Below, one piece after another: positions 44,523 through 55,124 of a stretch of 64,000 nt of DNA. Position 1 is the first letter of the stretch, and each line of letters starts with the position of its first letter. This DNA comes from Pyricularia pennisetigena (lineage: Eukaryota; Ascomycota; Sordariomycetes; Magnaporthales; Pyriculariaceae): assembly GCF_004337985.1 (NCBI RefSeq), contig NC_043741.1:2235570-2299569 (forward strand). The letters are read 5' to 3'. The position numbers and the translations under genes were made by a program. The notes beneath the pieces are model-generated. The model saw nothing but the letters and a program-made list of their open reading frames with translations. It made no database searches and was not told where the DNA came from.

Positions 44523-46271
44523 AGTCGTCAAAGAGGTAATTAATCGCTAAGTTTCGGTAATAACGGATGGAGTGCTGTAACAAGCCTATTACCAAGGAAT
44601 CCAATGCAAGTTAGGAAGCTTTACTAGGTGTAAACCTTGGCAAATTCTCAAAGGATATATTATAGCAGGAACTTTTCAAAACTTTGTGGTACCGTTTAAT
44701 TGCAGTCCGTATAAAAGCGAGCGACAGTGAATATTATAGTGTCGAAAGGTATACATTGCGGTTGGAACGTTTAAAAGCTTTAATACCTAAATAGCAGTTA
44801 ACAAACTAAAATAAAGTCAGCGATTCAGTGGCAACTCCGATCTTAATACAGGTACGTCTAATACATAAAGATACTTATTTATAATTTACAGCATTAACAC
44901 AATGAATCACATACTTATGCACAATGTTTCTTATATAAGTAACAGCTAAACAAATTACACATGCTAATAATAGGCGTTAACAAATGCCCAAACCTGATTT
45001 TAAAGCGAACTTCCAAGACCAAATTTAGTACCTTATAACGTACCCGCCACAAATAACTTAATATTTAAATGTACCATATTTGCAGCGCTCTTGTTGGAAT
45101 AATAATGGCTGACGCACTTGGATAAATATCCCCGTATATGGATGCACGTGAAATCCAGGTGCGTTACCCGTAAAGCACCCATAAACCTACGAAACCCCTT
45201 CTCCTTTACTTTGGAATAAATTGTAAATGGCTTCCTTTGCTTAGCTGGAGGATACACAGATAATTGAATATAGCAATTCGAACTAGTTATTTGTCCTGAC
45301 TTTGAATCCAAAATCCTTGAAGAGGTTTACAAACAGGATTCTACATATAAGCTGGTACTAAAAACCTCATAATTTATTTTCTATTAAAACTAATATTTTG
45401 TTCCTCTGAAGGTATAGTAAGCCGTGTGAAGAGCCTTCTTGCATTTGAGCTTTATATACTTCAGTCTGTGTTCCTACGTAGCTATAATAGTGCGAATTAT
45501 AAGACAACTTGCCGTATAAAACTGTACAAGTTTAATTTATCCCGGCTTTGCTCGTTGTAAAGACGGCAGCTACCCCGCATTACTCAGTAATATTCATTAT
45601 AATCATAATGATAAATTTCACTGCGGTCGCACATTATCTAATATACATGTATATAAACCAAAAGAAATCTAGGTGTTTGCCATATTATTCGTCTATGAAG
45701 GCGTGCTCAATGTCCTTGGCGCCACCGCATAAAAAAACTACTTGTTTCAGTCCTTTCGAATATAATTATCGTCGAAAAGAATCTACTGTCGGCCTTGGTG
45801 ATAAAAAGTAAAAACTAGGGTCTGCACAAACAGTCAAATGGGGATGCTGTTAATCGTGAAAAATGTTATATGGATATAGATACTAATAGAAATAATAGAT
45901 TTGTACGGAGCAGGTATAGAATCCGGACGAGACAATAATTGGGCCTTTAAGAAACAACCTCGTTTTATAATTTATGCGACCTATGTTTTTCGCCTTGGTT
46001 TTCCAACAGACCCGTATATTCGTTAGCAAACAGTATACTCGGGCTTCGGAGGATAGCTCCGAAGCCCAGTAGCTAGAACAATACTCTGGTGAACCAGTTA
46101 GTAAAAATAATAGTTCCACCACTATTTAAGAGGGCTATGAAGATGATGTGAAGTTTGTGGAAAATATTCTTTTATTCCACCCTATCTTCTCATCCCTTTT
46201 TCTCCCAGAGTATTTGTCCATCTTTTGCACGTTTCGTCAACGTATTATCATTACTTTCTCACTTGTTAAAA
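44523..46271. other. AT-rich intergenic with a perfect hairpin
   Basis: No gene is supported. A perfect 11-bp stem lies at 46041-46067 (listed separately). A TATTTAA element lies near 46125, about 145 bp before the knottin-like gene start. Confidence 0.5.
46041..46067. repeat. perfect 11-bp inverted repeat (hairpin)
   Basis: GGGCTTCGGAG (46041-46051), a 5-base loop, then CTCCGAAGCCC (46057-46067). The GC-rich stem stands out in AT-rich DNA about 205 bp upstream of the knottin-like gene. It could be a remnant of an inverted-repeat element. Confidence 0.8.
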
Positions 46272-46505
46272 ATGCGTTCCTCAGTCCTCATTTTCGCCCT
46301 GGCTACAATCGCTGTAGCTTCCCCAGTACGCGACGAAGAAGCAAATTTGGCATCCCGCGATGCTCTCAATCGATTGCAGGATCGAGGCTTGTGCAAGAAG
46401 AAAGGCGAAGCGTGCTCTTGGAAAACATTTTGCTGCCCTGGGCTCTTGTGCAGACGAGGATGGTGCTCTCCACTATTTAGAGAGCCAATTTTCCCTCATC
46501 CATGA
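46272..46505 (+). CDS. small secreted knottin-like protein, six Cys (77 aa)
   Basis: The ATG at 46272 starts a signal peptide (MRSSVLIFALATIAVASP). Residues 18-40 look like a propeptide (VRDEEANLASRDALNRLQDRG). The mature part has Cys 41, 48, 54, 55, 60 and 65, with spacing C-x6-C-x5-CC-x4-C-x4-C. That is the inhibitor cystine knot (knottin) pattern, found in fungal secreted proteins and in many animal and plant peptides. A short Pro/Phe tail follows. It is a single exon. The family uses a compact disulfide knot to survive proteases outside the cell; target and activity cannot be read from sequence. It lies isolated in AT-rich DNA, like the other secreted genes here. Confidence 0.78.
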   Translation: MRSSVLIFALATIAVASPVRDEEANLASRDALNRLQDRGLCKKKGEACSWKTFCCPGLLCRRGWCSPLFREPIFPHP

Positions 46506-48824
46506 TCCCAGTAACTAGTAACTATGAATAATCCCAAAAATAGGTATGTCCCGTCAAGAGCCTGATAATCAAATGTGCAAAAAGAAAAATCGCGAGGACG
46601 GAGGTATTTGCTGCTAACCACTCGATACCAAGGAGCGATTATAGTCACATGATGGTGCTTATACCTAGCGAAGGCGTGTCGAAGACGAAACGCATCTGTG
46701 CTGAGACACGTGACAAGGGGATTTCAAGCATATTATCATTGGTTTGAAAACCCGTTTGAAAATCGTTTGCTAGCACGGTGTTTGCGTTATGGCGTGCTTC
46801 TTGCTATAGAGCAAAGTATCAACTCGGTGTTGCGACTTTCCTTGGAATTTAAAGACTGATACGTTGCTCGAACGCCAGCTTTTGTGGCCTTGGTAACAAC
46901 GACAAAATAATTACCAACCCGCTTTTGGGGTTCGTGGAAAACCTGGCTTTGGAAGCATTTGTTTTGTTCTGTTCGTTTTGTTCTTAGGCTGAGACATTCC
47001 AAAACACAGTCACTGGGGCCCGAAAAGCTTATCAAAGGGCCCGCGGGCCCCGCAGTGGTTTTGGAATGCCTTATTTCAGGGGTTCTTTCCCCATCCATTC
47101 ATTTAGCACTTGTTTGTATTTCGTCACTGTCAAAAAAAGTATAAGCGCTGGGCCTTGGGCTAAATAAAACAGTCTGAAGCTTGTGACAACGTCTTGTTAT
47201 CCCCTAGGTTATTGTTGAATATCTTTCTTGGTAATACCTTTGCTTACTTGAAAACCAAACACCAGTTTCCCCGATAACAATGTTCAAAGTTGAAAGTTAT
47301 CAAAACCTTGGAGGTAGTCACATTAGGCTGATGGACCCTTGTATCCCGGAAATAATTACTGGTATTAAAGATGGGGGATCAATAATCATTATCGGATTTG
47401 AAGGGGTATCCCGGTATCGAATAACTCGTCTAAGTTCGGGGGTACCTTATTGTTAAATGACCTACGGATACGCACAAACCTGCTCCCGCCCCGATTTGTT
47501 TTTTTTTTTTTTTTTGGTTACGGAACAAATTGCAAAACCATTTTGGTAGTATTTGGAAAAGAAGGAAAACAAAAATAGAACAATTTGCATTCCTATTCAA
47601 TTTTACTACGAGCTTTTCCACGTAAACGGGATTTAAAAACATAAATTGATAACTTAGCTAGTAATACGCTTATAAATAGATTATAAAAAGAATTGTTCTT
47701 ATTTATGAAGACTGTTTCCGGAATTCGTCCGATAAGATTTCTATTAAAAAGTCAAATGAGTTCCCCGGCACAAGCAAATAAAAGAAAAACCGAATGATAA
47801 ATTTAATCAGAGCGCAAATCAATCAAACAAATAAGGTTTTAGCGATAATCGAACTAACTGAGCAAGCATAAATACAATAAACCTTCAAATTGTAAACTAG
47901 AACAAAGTATATAATTACATAGTTTTAGCTATTCCCCGACAGGTTAAAGGCGAAATGTCAGCGAATACCCTACAAATAACCTGATTGTTCAAAACCTCAG
48001 GAAAAATGAAATTTGTGATTGAAATATTAATTATAATTGGTTTATTCGCACGAATCAATAACCAAACAAAATGGTATGTTAATTGTAGTATAAAAGCCTT
48101 ATAAATTTCGGTTTATCAGATAAAACTATCGATGAAATGTCAATATTCAACAAAAAAGTCCTCTTGACCTGGTTCGTTGAGAAGTCATCCTTAGCAGCTG
48201 CTTTCATCCAGATTGGCAAACATTTTGGCTGTCTTACGGCATCTTGGACCTGTGATTTTGCCGATCAAATTTTGAATATAGGATCAAGGCTACTTTAGCA
48301 AAGATTCCCTAAGATCAAGCTTCTTTTTAGCTCCATCACCTGCAGCCTTGTGTTTTGCGATTGTTTGCTCAGTCTCGTATTTCCCAGCTTTAAGATAGCC
48401 CTTTCGAAGTGCTGTTCACGCCAAAGATTTCTTAGCCTCTCACCTGCTTATCTGTGTTGACTGGCTTGATATCAATTGCCTACTTTCTGAATACTCATTC
48501 GGTGCCCCGATCACTGAAGTTCATAGGGCCTCGTTCTCGCTGACCTCTGAAATTCAAAAGAAAGATCACATGCCCAACGCGTGGCTGACACGTGCCAGCC
48601 AATGCACAGAACTTGAAATGCATCTGGGCTCCCAACTTAAAAAAGCCTTGTCCTTGGCATCAGATGTCTTGGCACGTGTCGCAACAATAATAAAATTTGT
48701 ATGCACATGACGCTAAAGCCCTAGCCAGCCACATTAAATCCTCCGCCAAAAGGTGCCAAAATCTACATCTCCCAGCCCACATGGCCCAAAGAACCACACC
48801 AAGAACAAAGCCAAGGCAAAACCC
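46506..48824. other. AT-rich intergenic, no confident gene
   Basis: Mostly AT-rich. It contains a GC-rich inverted repeat (46995-47068). A more coding-like stretch at about 48160-48560 has multiple stops in all frames I followed and may be a decayed gene or element. Poly-T at 47498-47515. Confidence 0.5.
46995..47068. repeat. GC-rich inverted repeat with nested palindrome
   Basis: Left arm CATTCCAAAACACAGTCACT (then GGGGCCC) pairs with the right-arm reverse complement CATTCCAAAACCACTGCGGG (then GCCC), with a few unpaired bases. The right side contains GGGCCCGCGGGCCC (47037-47050), itself a perfect palindrome. It may be a small transposon footprint or a solo hairpin. No copy was found elsewhere in the window. 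Confidence 0.65.
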
Positions 48825-49521
48825 TCATTGCACCACCTTCAAAACCCCGTTCTTGTTGGCAATGTGCTCGTTCAAGTCCACGACCTGGGTCCCGTCAGGT
48901 GCATCATGGCACCCGCAGGAGAGGTATCGTCCCTCGAACAGCTGGCACGTACACGAGCCGACGAAGCCGGCACAAGGTTGACCAGGCCCTGCCCACTACA
49001 AGGGGAAAATGAGCGATATTAGTCGGCTATTGCAGGAATAAGGTTGGCAAGCGACGGGAAAAAAAGGAACAAAAAAGAAATTAAAAAAAAAAAATAAAAC
49101 TCACCGTCAGCTTCCCTTGCACGTTACCCAACCAATCATTCAAGTTGACGACCGATTCCCTTCGTCGAAACCCGCCCGGCCTTCCCGGGTAGTCGCAATC
49201 GCAGCTCAAAAGACCCCCGGCGTCCTTGGCCCTGCCGTCCTCGTACTTGCCAAAGAGTCGGCAGTTGATGCAGCTCCCATGATACCCGCCCGCGACCGTC
49301 TTGTTTCGATTAGCGCCGGCACTGGGAGGCCACCTCTGGCTTCTGGTCTCTATGGTGGCGTCGACTGGATGCGGAGCTGCCGAGGCTTGGCCCACTGCCG
49401 CCACCGAAGACCGAGAGATGCTGTGGCTTGGGGCATCGCTGCTGGCCAGCAGAGCGCGGGCCGCGCACTGCGAGCTGAGAAAGCTCAAGTGGAGGAAGAG
49501 AAGGGCGAGTAAGGATTGCAT
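48825..49521 (-). CDS. secreted cyanovirin-N homology (CVNH) lectin-like protein, two exons
   Basis: Exon 1 is 49521-49105, the intron 49104-48996 (GTGAGT...CTTGTAG, 109 bp, phase 0), and exon 2 48995-48825, giving 195 residues. A signal peptide opens the protein (MQSLLALLFLHLSFLSSQCA). The CVNH domain spans about 79-195 and consists of two tandem half-repeats, each with Cys pairs and a closing (V)(N/D)LN..I.N..G.L strand. The first is GSCINCRLF...LLSCDCDYP...VVNLNDWLGNVQGKL; the second is GSCTCQLFEGRYLSCGCHD...VVDLNEHIANKNGVLKV. The second repeat appears only after splicing, so a single-exon reading misses it. CVNH proteins bind mannose-type glycans and are common in filamentous ascomycetes. 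Sugar binding here is inferred from family membership. A secreted form suggests action on cell-wall or host glycans. Confidence 0.85.
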
Positions 49522-51210
49522 CTGTACGCCTGTGTTGGTTTTTTTTTTCTTTTCTTTTTTTTCAAATGTTCTTGGTGTGGGAAAAAGTCTGCCTGTAGAG
49601 TCGACAGTATTTATAGCTGGGGAAAAAGGCTGAAAAAGGTTTCCTAGCTGCACTTGTTCCCCCTTGTACATAATAGGGCGCATCATGTGCTTATGCGCAA
49701 TGCCAGGACGTGCCGTAGTACGAAAAAGGTGGCAAATATACAGCTGTGACTTTGCAGCTGCAGGCGAAAAGTGTAAATCTGTGTGCCACCAACTGATGAT
49801 TGTAAATTCAAGAGGCATGCTCAAAAGAATTAGGCTTCTACTATCAGAAAGGATGCCTAGTGTTAGTCAAGCTTGAATAGACTGTTTAACTTCAGCCTCA
49901 AGTCCCTTGTCTTCAATCTATGGCCAAATCATGTACAAACACCCGGCAGATGAGGTTACTCCGGTAACATGTGATTTGTTTGTTGCTGATGAATGCGTTG
50001 CTATTACCCCAAGAGAATATGCATCTTGTCATTATTGTGCCCGAGGTACAATTAGTGATATTTTCTGTGAATCTGGCGCAGCCGATGCCAAGATCATATT
50101 TGCGGTCTCGTGGCTATTTAAATGGGCTTGATGCTGTATCTTTTAGGTTGTGATATTTTCAGCCAGGCGAGGGCCTGTCCGACCTCGCCAAAATTATCAA
50201 CGAGAAGCAGCACCGTTGTTTTCTCAAAGACAGTCCTGGTCACCTCCGAAGCCAGGCTTTTGGCGCCCTCATGTAGGGCAAGGAGGTCCGTGGACTTATT
50301 TTCATCGATAAAATCGTGACTATTTTCGTAGTCGTGCCGCTTTCAGTTTAGCTGCCGTTTATTTATTTATTGCCGAAAAGGCACTGCGCAGGGGCGCACA
50401 AGAGTTGCAGCTTACGTTGGTGAACAGGCTTGTCCGCTTTCAAGCCGGGGTAGAATGGCCTTTAGGGGTGATCCAGGTTTTGGGGACCCTCTTGCTTACC
50501 AGGGGGTCCGCAAAACCAAACCCCCAAATAAACGCTGTATGTAAGTCGGGATTATATATTCCTTGCCAAATATGCAGTTCCAGTAACATCCTTGTTTTGC
50601 TATTTCTGGGACGACAAAACACGAGGTAAAAATGGGATAAGCTTGACCAAAATAGGGCAGCCGTAAAATACCCTTGGTTTAGGATTTAACCAAGCCTAGG
50701 GATTAAGTCGAAAGATCCCCAAGAAAAGGTTCTGGCTTCTGCGCTCGAAGTATTATTGGGCAGTTTGCTTATAATTAAATAATAGAAATTCATGGTGTCC
50801 CCCCGCTATTATAGTGGAACATTTAATTTAATCCAGAGTTACCGCGGTATAACCCGTCGTCCGAAAGAAACAAGTTTAGCGTAATACAGAAGGAGAATCC
50901 CCGTTATGGGACCCAGCGTCACTCAAATATCCGAGATATTAATACCTGTTTGAATTGTGCAATGTATAAGTAGGTGGTCGGGCCTCTCCCGACTGTACAC
51001 CTAGACTATTACCTATTCCTTCCTCGCCCATACACTTATTTGCTTCCTTTTTTTCTGTTTTAAACTTTCCTTGTTCTTCTGTGTCCCTCTTTCTTTTTGC
51101 GCTGGTTATTAATATTCCACTCATTTTGCCTTCATCTAGCTATATTTTTTTTTTCTCGGAACAGCAGAGGGCCAAAATAAATAAAAAAAAACACTCAACC
51201 GTCTGTCAAT
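49522..51210. other. AT-rich intergenic with a coding-like remnant
   Basis: Promoter of the CVNH gene and upstream region of the eight-Cys gene. A minus-strand frame at 50118-50342 (about 74 codons) looks coding but has no start or partner exon. No other gene seen. Confidence 0.5.
50118..50342 (-). pseudogene. orphan coding-like remnant, minus strand
   Basis: An open stretch of 74 codons between two stops in AT-rich DNA. It reads like a protein: DFIDENKSTDLLALHEGAKS, then SEVTRTVFEKTTVLLLVDNF and GEVGQALAWLK. There is no Met start, no clear splice-joined neighbour and no family I recognise. It may be a gene fragment or one exon of an undetected gene. Confidence 0.3.
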
Positions 51211-51912
51211 ATGCAGCAATTAATTTTTTTTGTGGCCGTCGCTATATCCACCATAAACTTCGCTTCGGCTCTTTCCGAAGCACGGAACAGCGACACCGAT
51301 CAACCACGCGTCTTCCGGCGAGTTTGGTGGAAGACAAAATCGTCACAGACTGCCCCCAACCCTTTCGCCCTCAACAAACCTGCGCTAACCTGCCCGACCT
51401 GGCAGTGGAGCGCGCCCCCAATCAGCCCGCAGGCGACGGCCGACGGGCACTGCTGCTTCCCGGGGCGAGACCGGGACTCGCTCAACTGCTGCCGTCTCGG
51501 CAGCACGCCGCCGCTGCACGGTTGGGACGAGTACAGCTGCTCATTCATACACTGGGAGACGGCCGAGAATTACAAAAAATTTTACCGCTGCAACACCGGG
51601 ATAACGACCTTCTCAGATTGCCGGGACAAACTTCGCATTTTCGCACAGATGAAGCTTTTGCACAAGTACATGCCCAAACGGCCGGTAAATGTCAAACCGT
51701 TGTCCCTTAAACTTAACACAAATAAGCAAGCTTCCGGCGTTGAGGTAGATGCAAATGAGCCCGGATCAGGTCATTACGAATCTGCCCTACAAGCCCTGAG
51801 GGGCCCTTTACAAAATTCAAGACGCAAGCCCAATCTTGGATACAAACCTCCTCCACATTCTCGTCTCAGCCAGTCCCCCAACATCAATCCCCAAGCGAGG
51901 CCGATCGTTTAG
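51211..51912 (+). CDS. secreted eight-cysteine protein, unknown family
   Basis: A single exon of 233 residues. The signal peptide MQQLIFFVAVAISTINFASA starts at the first ATG. Cysteines at 61, 81, 82, 93, 94, 110, 127 and 137 lie within one segment of about 80 residues (GHCCFPGRDRDSLNCCRLG; WDEYSCSFIHW; FYRCNTGITTFSDC), enough for four disulfides. The last 90 residues are Cys-free, Pro/Ser/Asn-rich and basic, probably disordered. An Arg-rich stretch (RVFRRVWWK, 33-41) before the Cys domain could be a processing site. Unrecognised family. Secretion and Cys density make it a candidate effector or cell-wall protein. It lies between two strongly AT-rich stretches. Confidence 0.7.
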   Translation: MQQLIFFVAVAISTINFASALSEARNSDTDQPRVFRRVWWKTKSSQTAPNPFALNKPALTCPTWQWSAPPISPQATADGHCCFPGRDRDSLNCCRLGSTPPLHGWDEYSCSFIHWETAENYKKFYRCNTGITTFSDCRDKLRIFAQMKLLHKYMPKRPVNVKPLSLKLNTNKQASGVEVDANEPGSGHYESALQALRGPLQNSRRKPNLGYKPPPHSRLSQSPNINPQARPIV

Positions 51913-52153
51913 TCAGGACCACAATTTTAATGTTTTCATAGGGGCATTGACTGGCTGTCGGTTCGGAACGTTTTTGTATGGAGTTTTACCTTTTGTTTTT
52001 CGCCGGTTTCGTTTTTCTTTTCTGGTTTTTTCCGCATATATCATTGGGGCGGTTGGTTGGTTGTTCTAATCGTATTTACCATTTCAGTGCCAAATATGGA
52101 CCGTGGGACACTGCTCTTTTGAGCGAGCTGGGATATTATTATTGCTCCAAGAG

Positions 52154-52196
<43 letters not shown>

Positions 52197-54764
52197 AATT
52201 TAATTAAAGTAAACGAATAAGGCGCTTGGAACTGTGATTGGACGCGAATATATTTACATGTCATTTAGTAAAACTACCGTGCACAAATTCGGCTAATAAT
52301 TACTGGGCGGGACCTTGGGCTTGGATTATTTTACGCCGTGTCGTCAATTTTGCAAATAAAATTTCTCGTAATCTAGGGGCTTATTTAAATTTAGATTTAA
52401 ATCAAACACAAAAGCAAAGTGGACTAATCTTCACAAGGATATGGGGCTCCGGGCTACTGGTACAATATAGATTTCCTCGGCGCTTTTGCTGCTATTTAGG
52501 GAATTCTTTTCTTGAAATAGCCATTCCAGGGGGCGAATTTGGAACATATATAAATTAATAACCTTCAGGTAACCTAATTTCCAAGGAAAAACACGACTAA
52601 CAAAACAAAACTAAAAACAAAAACAGCGAGGATTCCCCAGTGGTAACCCATTTAAATACTACAGTGGTATGCCGAAAGCGGGCATATAAAAAGATGGGCA
52701 CTTTAAGGTTAGAATTTAATTTTTTGGAACAATTTAGGTAATATTCTATTAAAGGACAAAAACTGTGAATATATAAAGCGAAAAATGAGCTATTGACCGA
52801 TTTAGGTTATATATTTATAAAGGGTTTTCTTAAATTATCGATCAAGGATTTTAACAACGTTTTATTTTTCTTTTCTTAAAATTCGAATAAAATCACTCGA
52901 CATTCTCCAAACTAGACTTTATCAAGGACTAAAACCAGGTATATAATAACTTGGCCTTGATCATTACAGTTTTAGTTAAGAATATACTGCAGTAGCTTGA
53001 AAATGCAAAAAAGAGAATTATTAAAGAGTGGTGCTCTGAAATTCCTACCCTGGTAGCGTACTTAAAATGTAAAATTGATACAAGTAAAGCTTTACTAAAA
53101 TAAAAATTACTACAAATGCGTTTCTTCTCTAAGCACAGCGCTTACTATATGCGTATAATTGATTTCAACTTATATAATTAAGCCGGCGCGTTACCTGTTC
53201 CAGCTGTAAAAACCAACCTTTTAAAATCACCATTTCCCTCTATTCCGGCCCCGCGTTTAAAAATGCGGTTGTGGAATAAACGTTGTATAAGAAATCGGCT
53301 GAAGTTTGTTAAAATTGTTTCTCTAGCAAGTATATATATAATTGGTTTTACACTTTGGGTTTAATATAGAAGTTCTTCCCGGCTAATATATTTTAGGTGC
53401 AGGACTTCTATAATTGACGTCTTAGAAAGGGAATGATTATTCAAAAATAGGTTTTACGTATTAACTAATCAGTCTCAGCGCCTATCTTTATACTCTAAAA
53501 CTCCACAATTGAACGTAGTTTAACTATAAGCTTTTATAAATTTATAAATCTGCCCAAAACTCCCTTTGGTTTAAGTCTGAGGACAATTTGTCGATTGTCG
53601 TCGCTTGTGGCGGCAATTTCGACAACTCGGCGACCAACACTCCGTTATAATGAATTATGTAAAAGTTGCAAAATAAACGGATTACACGTTGGATATAATA
53701 ATTAGCAGAAGATTTAACAGCCATTTAATGTATACTTTCATCTTTTGAACTAACAAAATGCGATACTCGTTGTTTTAAAATCGCAAATAGTAGTGGCTTC
53801 TTGCTATTATTGTTTATTTATCTTTGACTTCATTTTATTATATTTTATTGTCAATATTAAATCTAGAATCTCTTAGACGTGAGGGGTAATATAATCATAC
53901 GCATATATTGCAGTATTACCAGTTTTGAAGTTCACATTATATTATTCCAGCCATTATAAGCGAATAGATAGAGTATATTATCATTTTGCTAAACGCCCAA
54001 TCGAAACAGCTTTATATTTTCACTAATTCTTACGATAGAAATTCGAGAAGATCAGGGAATATATTCTACAAATATACCAGTGTTCATGTAAGCCCCGATT
54101 TTTAACAACTGGTCTTTTTAATATTTCGCTTGGGAGAATGTCAAATGTTTCTTTTTCAATGCTTAGTTTTATTTATTTAAATAAAATATATATTTATAAG
54201 GTCAAAGAAGTTTCCGACAATCGAAAATTTTTATTAGTCTTTTTCTAGTTTTCTTTTGCATTAACTTTTATAATTTATTTATTCATTCAATTCTGTTGTT
54301 ACTTCTGAAAAGTCAGCAACGTTTTATGTTAACACCTATAAAAAACCGAATTTGAGCGTAAACTATATGTTAGTTAAAGTTAACATAACGAAGCTTTGAA
54401 GTCTTCCTATTTATACTTCATAAAATAAAGTTCTATAATTTTTTGACATATATAAGTTTAAATATCAAGTTTAATGTAATTCGTGTGTTGGAATAACAAT
54501 AATTATGGCACTTAGGCAGTAAATGAGGTTGCGATTCAGGGGGTGCACGTGCGAATCTAATGCTTAACCTTTCAGGCATCTATAGATCCACGTGGCCCTT
54601 TTCCTTGTAGCAGAACAGATTGCATTTACTTTCCTTTAAATATGAAAGAAAGACAGAACATAACCAATTAAACATAGCAATCCGCACTACTTGGTTGTCT
54701 CACACTTTAATTCCTGCGCGTAAACGAGGTCTATGAACAATTTGAATATCATTAAAATGAAAAC
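51913..54764. other. very AT-rich gene-free block
   Basis: About 2.8 kb with dense TpA, TATAAT-like strings and stops in every frame. No gene, relic or repeat unit is recognised apart from a TA microsatellite and the MITE at its right end. The composition is consistent with repeat-induced point mutation of old transposons (inference). Confidence 0.6.
52156..52192. repeat. TA dinucleotide microsatellite
   Basis: About 18 uninterrupted TA units, followed by TAATTTAATTTAATTAA. Confidence 0.95.
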
Positions 54765-54894
54765 AGGTATAAATACTCAAGAGCATGATTTTTTCGGCCA
54801 ATCTGACTGGCCGAAAAACCATGTGGCTGAGAGGGAAATGGAGCGCTCGGTCCACCCTGCAACGCAGGGGAGTCTAGTATAAACACTGAGACTA
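54765..54894. mobile_element. MITE copy 2, diverged, left terminus decayed
   Basis: It aligns with the reverse complement of the element at 29093-29230 over its length: TTTTCGGCCAAT...GGCCGAAAAA, then TGTGGCTGA, ATGGAGCGCTC, CGCAGGGG and TCTAGT....ACACTGAGACTA. The right terminal repeat keeps 18 of 22 bases, while the left one is not recognisable. The inner stem (TTTTTCGGCCA...TGGCCGAAAAA, 54790-54818) is intact. It ends 14 bp before the stop codon of the adjacent secreted-protein gene, measured in window coordinates. Confidence 0.8.
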
Positions 54895-54908
54895 TACCGG
54901 GATAAAAT

Positions 54909-55124
54909 TCACACCCACGGATATTTGGAACCTTCTTTCGCATCCGAGCAGCAACCCCTAAGCGGAGGCATCCGATCGTAGCGATCCTTCCAGCGAGCCC
55001 ACCAACCATTTTTAGCGTCGCCACCGGCCGGCGTCTTTGACGAACCTCCCTCTCCATGAACCGCCGGGACTACAGAGGCAGTAGCCAGAAGGGCGAGGAA
55101 GGGAATTGCTTTGAAAAAGTGCAT
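54909..55124 (-). CDS. small secreted protein (71 aa)
   Basis: The ATG at 55124 begins a signal peptide (MHFFKAIPFLALLATASVVP); the longer upstream frame is not credible. The mature peptide of about 48 residues is rich in Gly, Lys, Asp and Trp (KNGWWARWKDRYDRMPPLRG) with a single adjacent Cys pair (CC at 57-58) and ends KYPWV. It is a single exon. It is unlike the knottin or other Cys-rich proteins in this island, and no family is recognised. The 3' end abuts a MITE copy, so its transcript would include the element's hairpin. Size and signal fit a candidate effector. It could also be the truncated remnant of a longer secreted protein. Confidence 0.55.
   Translation of the reverse strand: MHFFKAIPFLALLATASVVPAVHGEGGSSKTPAGGDAKNGWWARWKDRYDRMPPLRGCCSDAKEGSKYPWV

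Noticed and set aside
48160..48560. Coding-like stretch in AT-rich DNA
   Set aside because: All frames followed carry stops and no motif was recognised; it may be a decayed element, but the support is too weak.
49081..49824. 247-residue single-exon reading of the CVNH locus
   Set aside because: It adds a non-coding leader and runs into the intron; splicing at GTGAGT/CTTGTAG gives both CVNH half-repeats.
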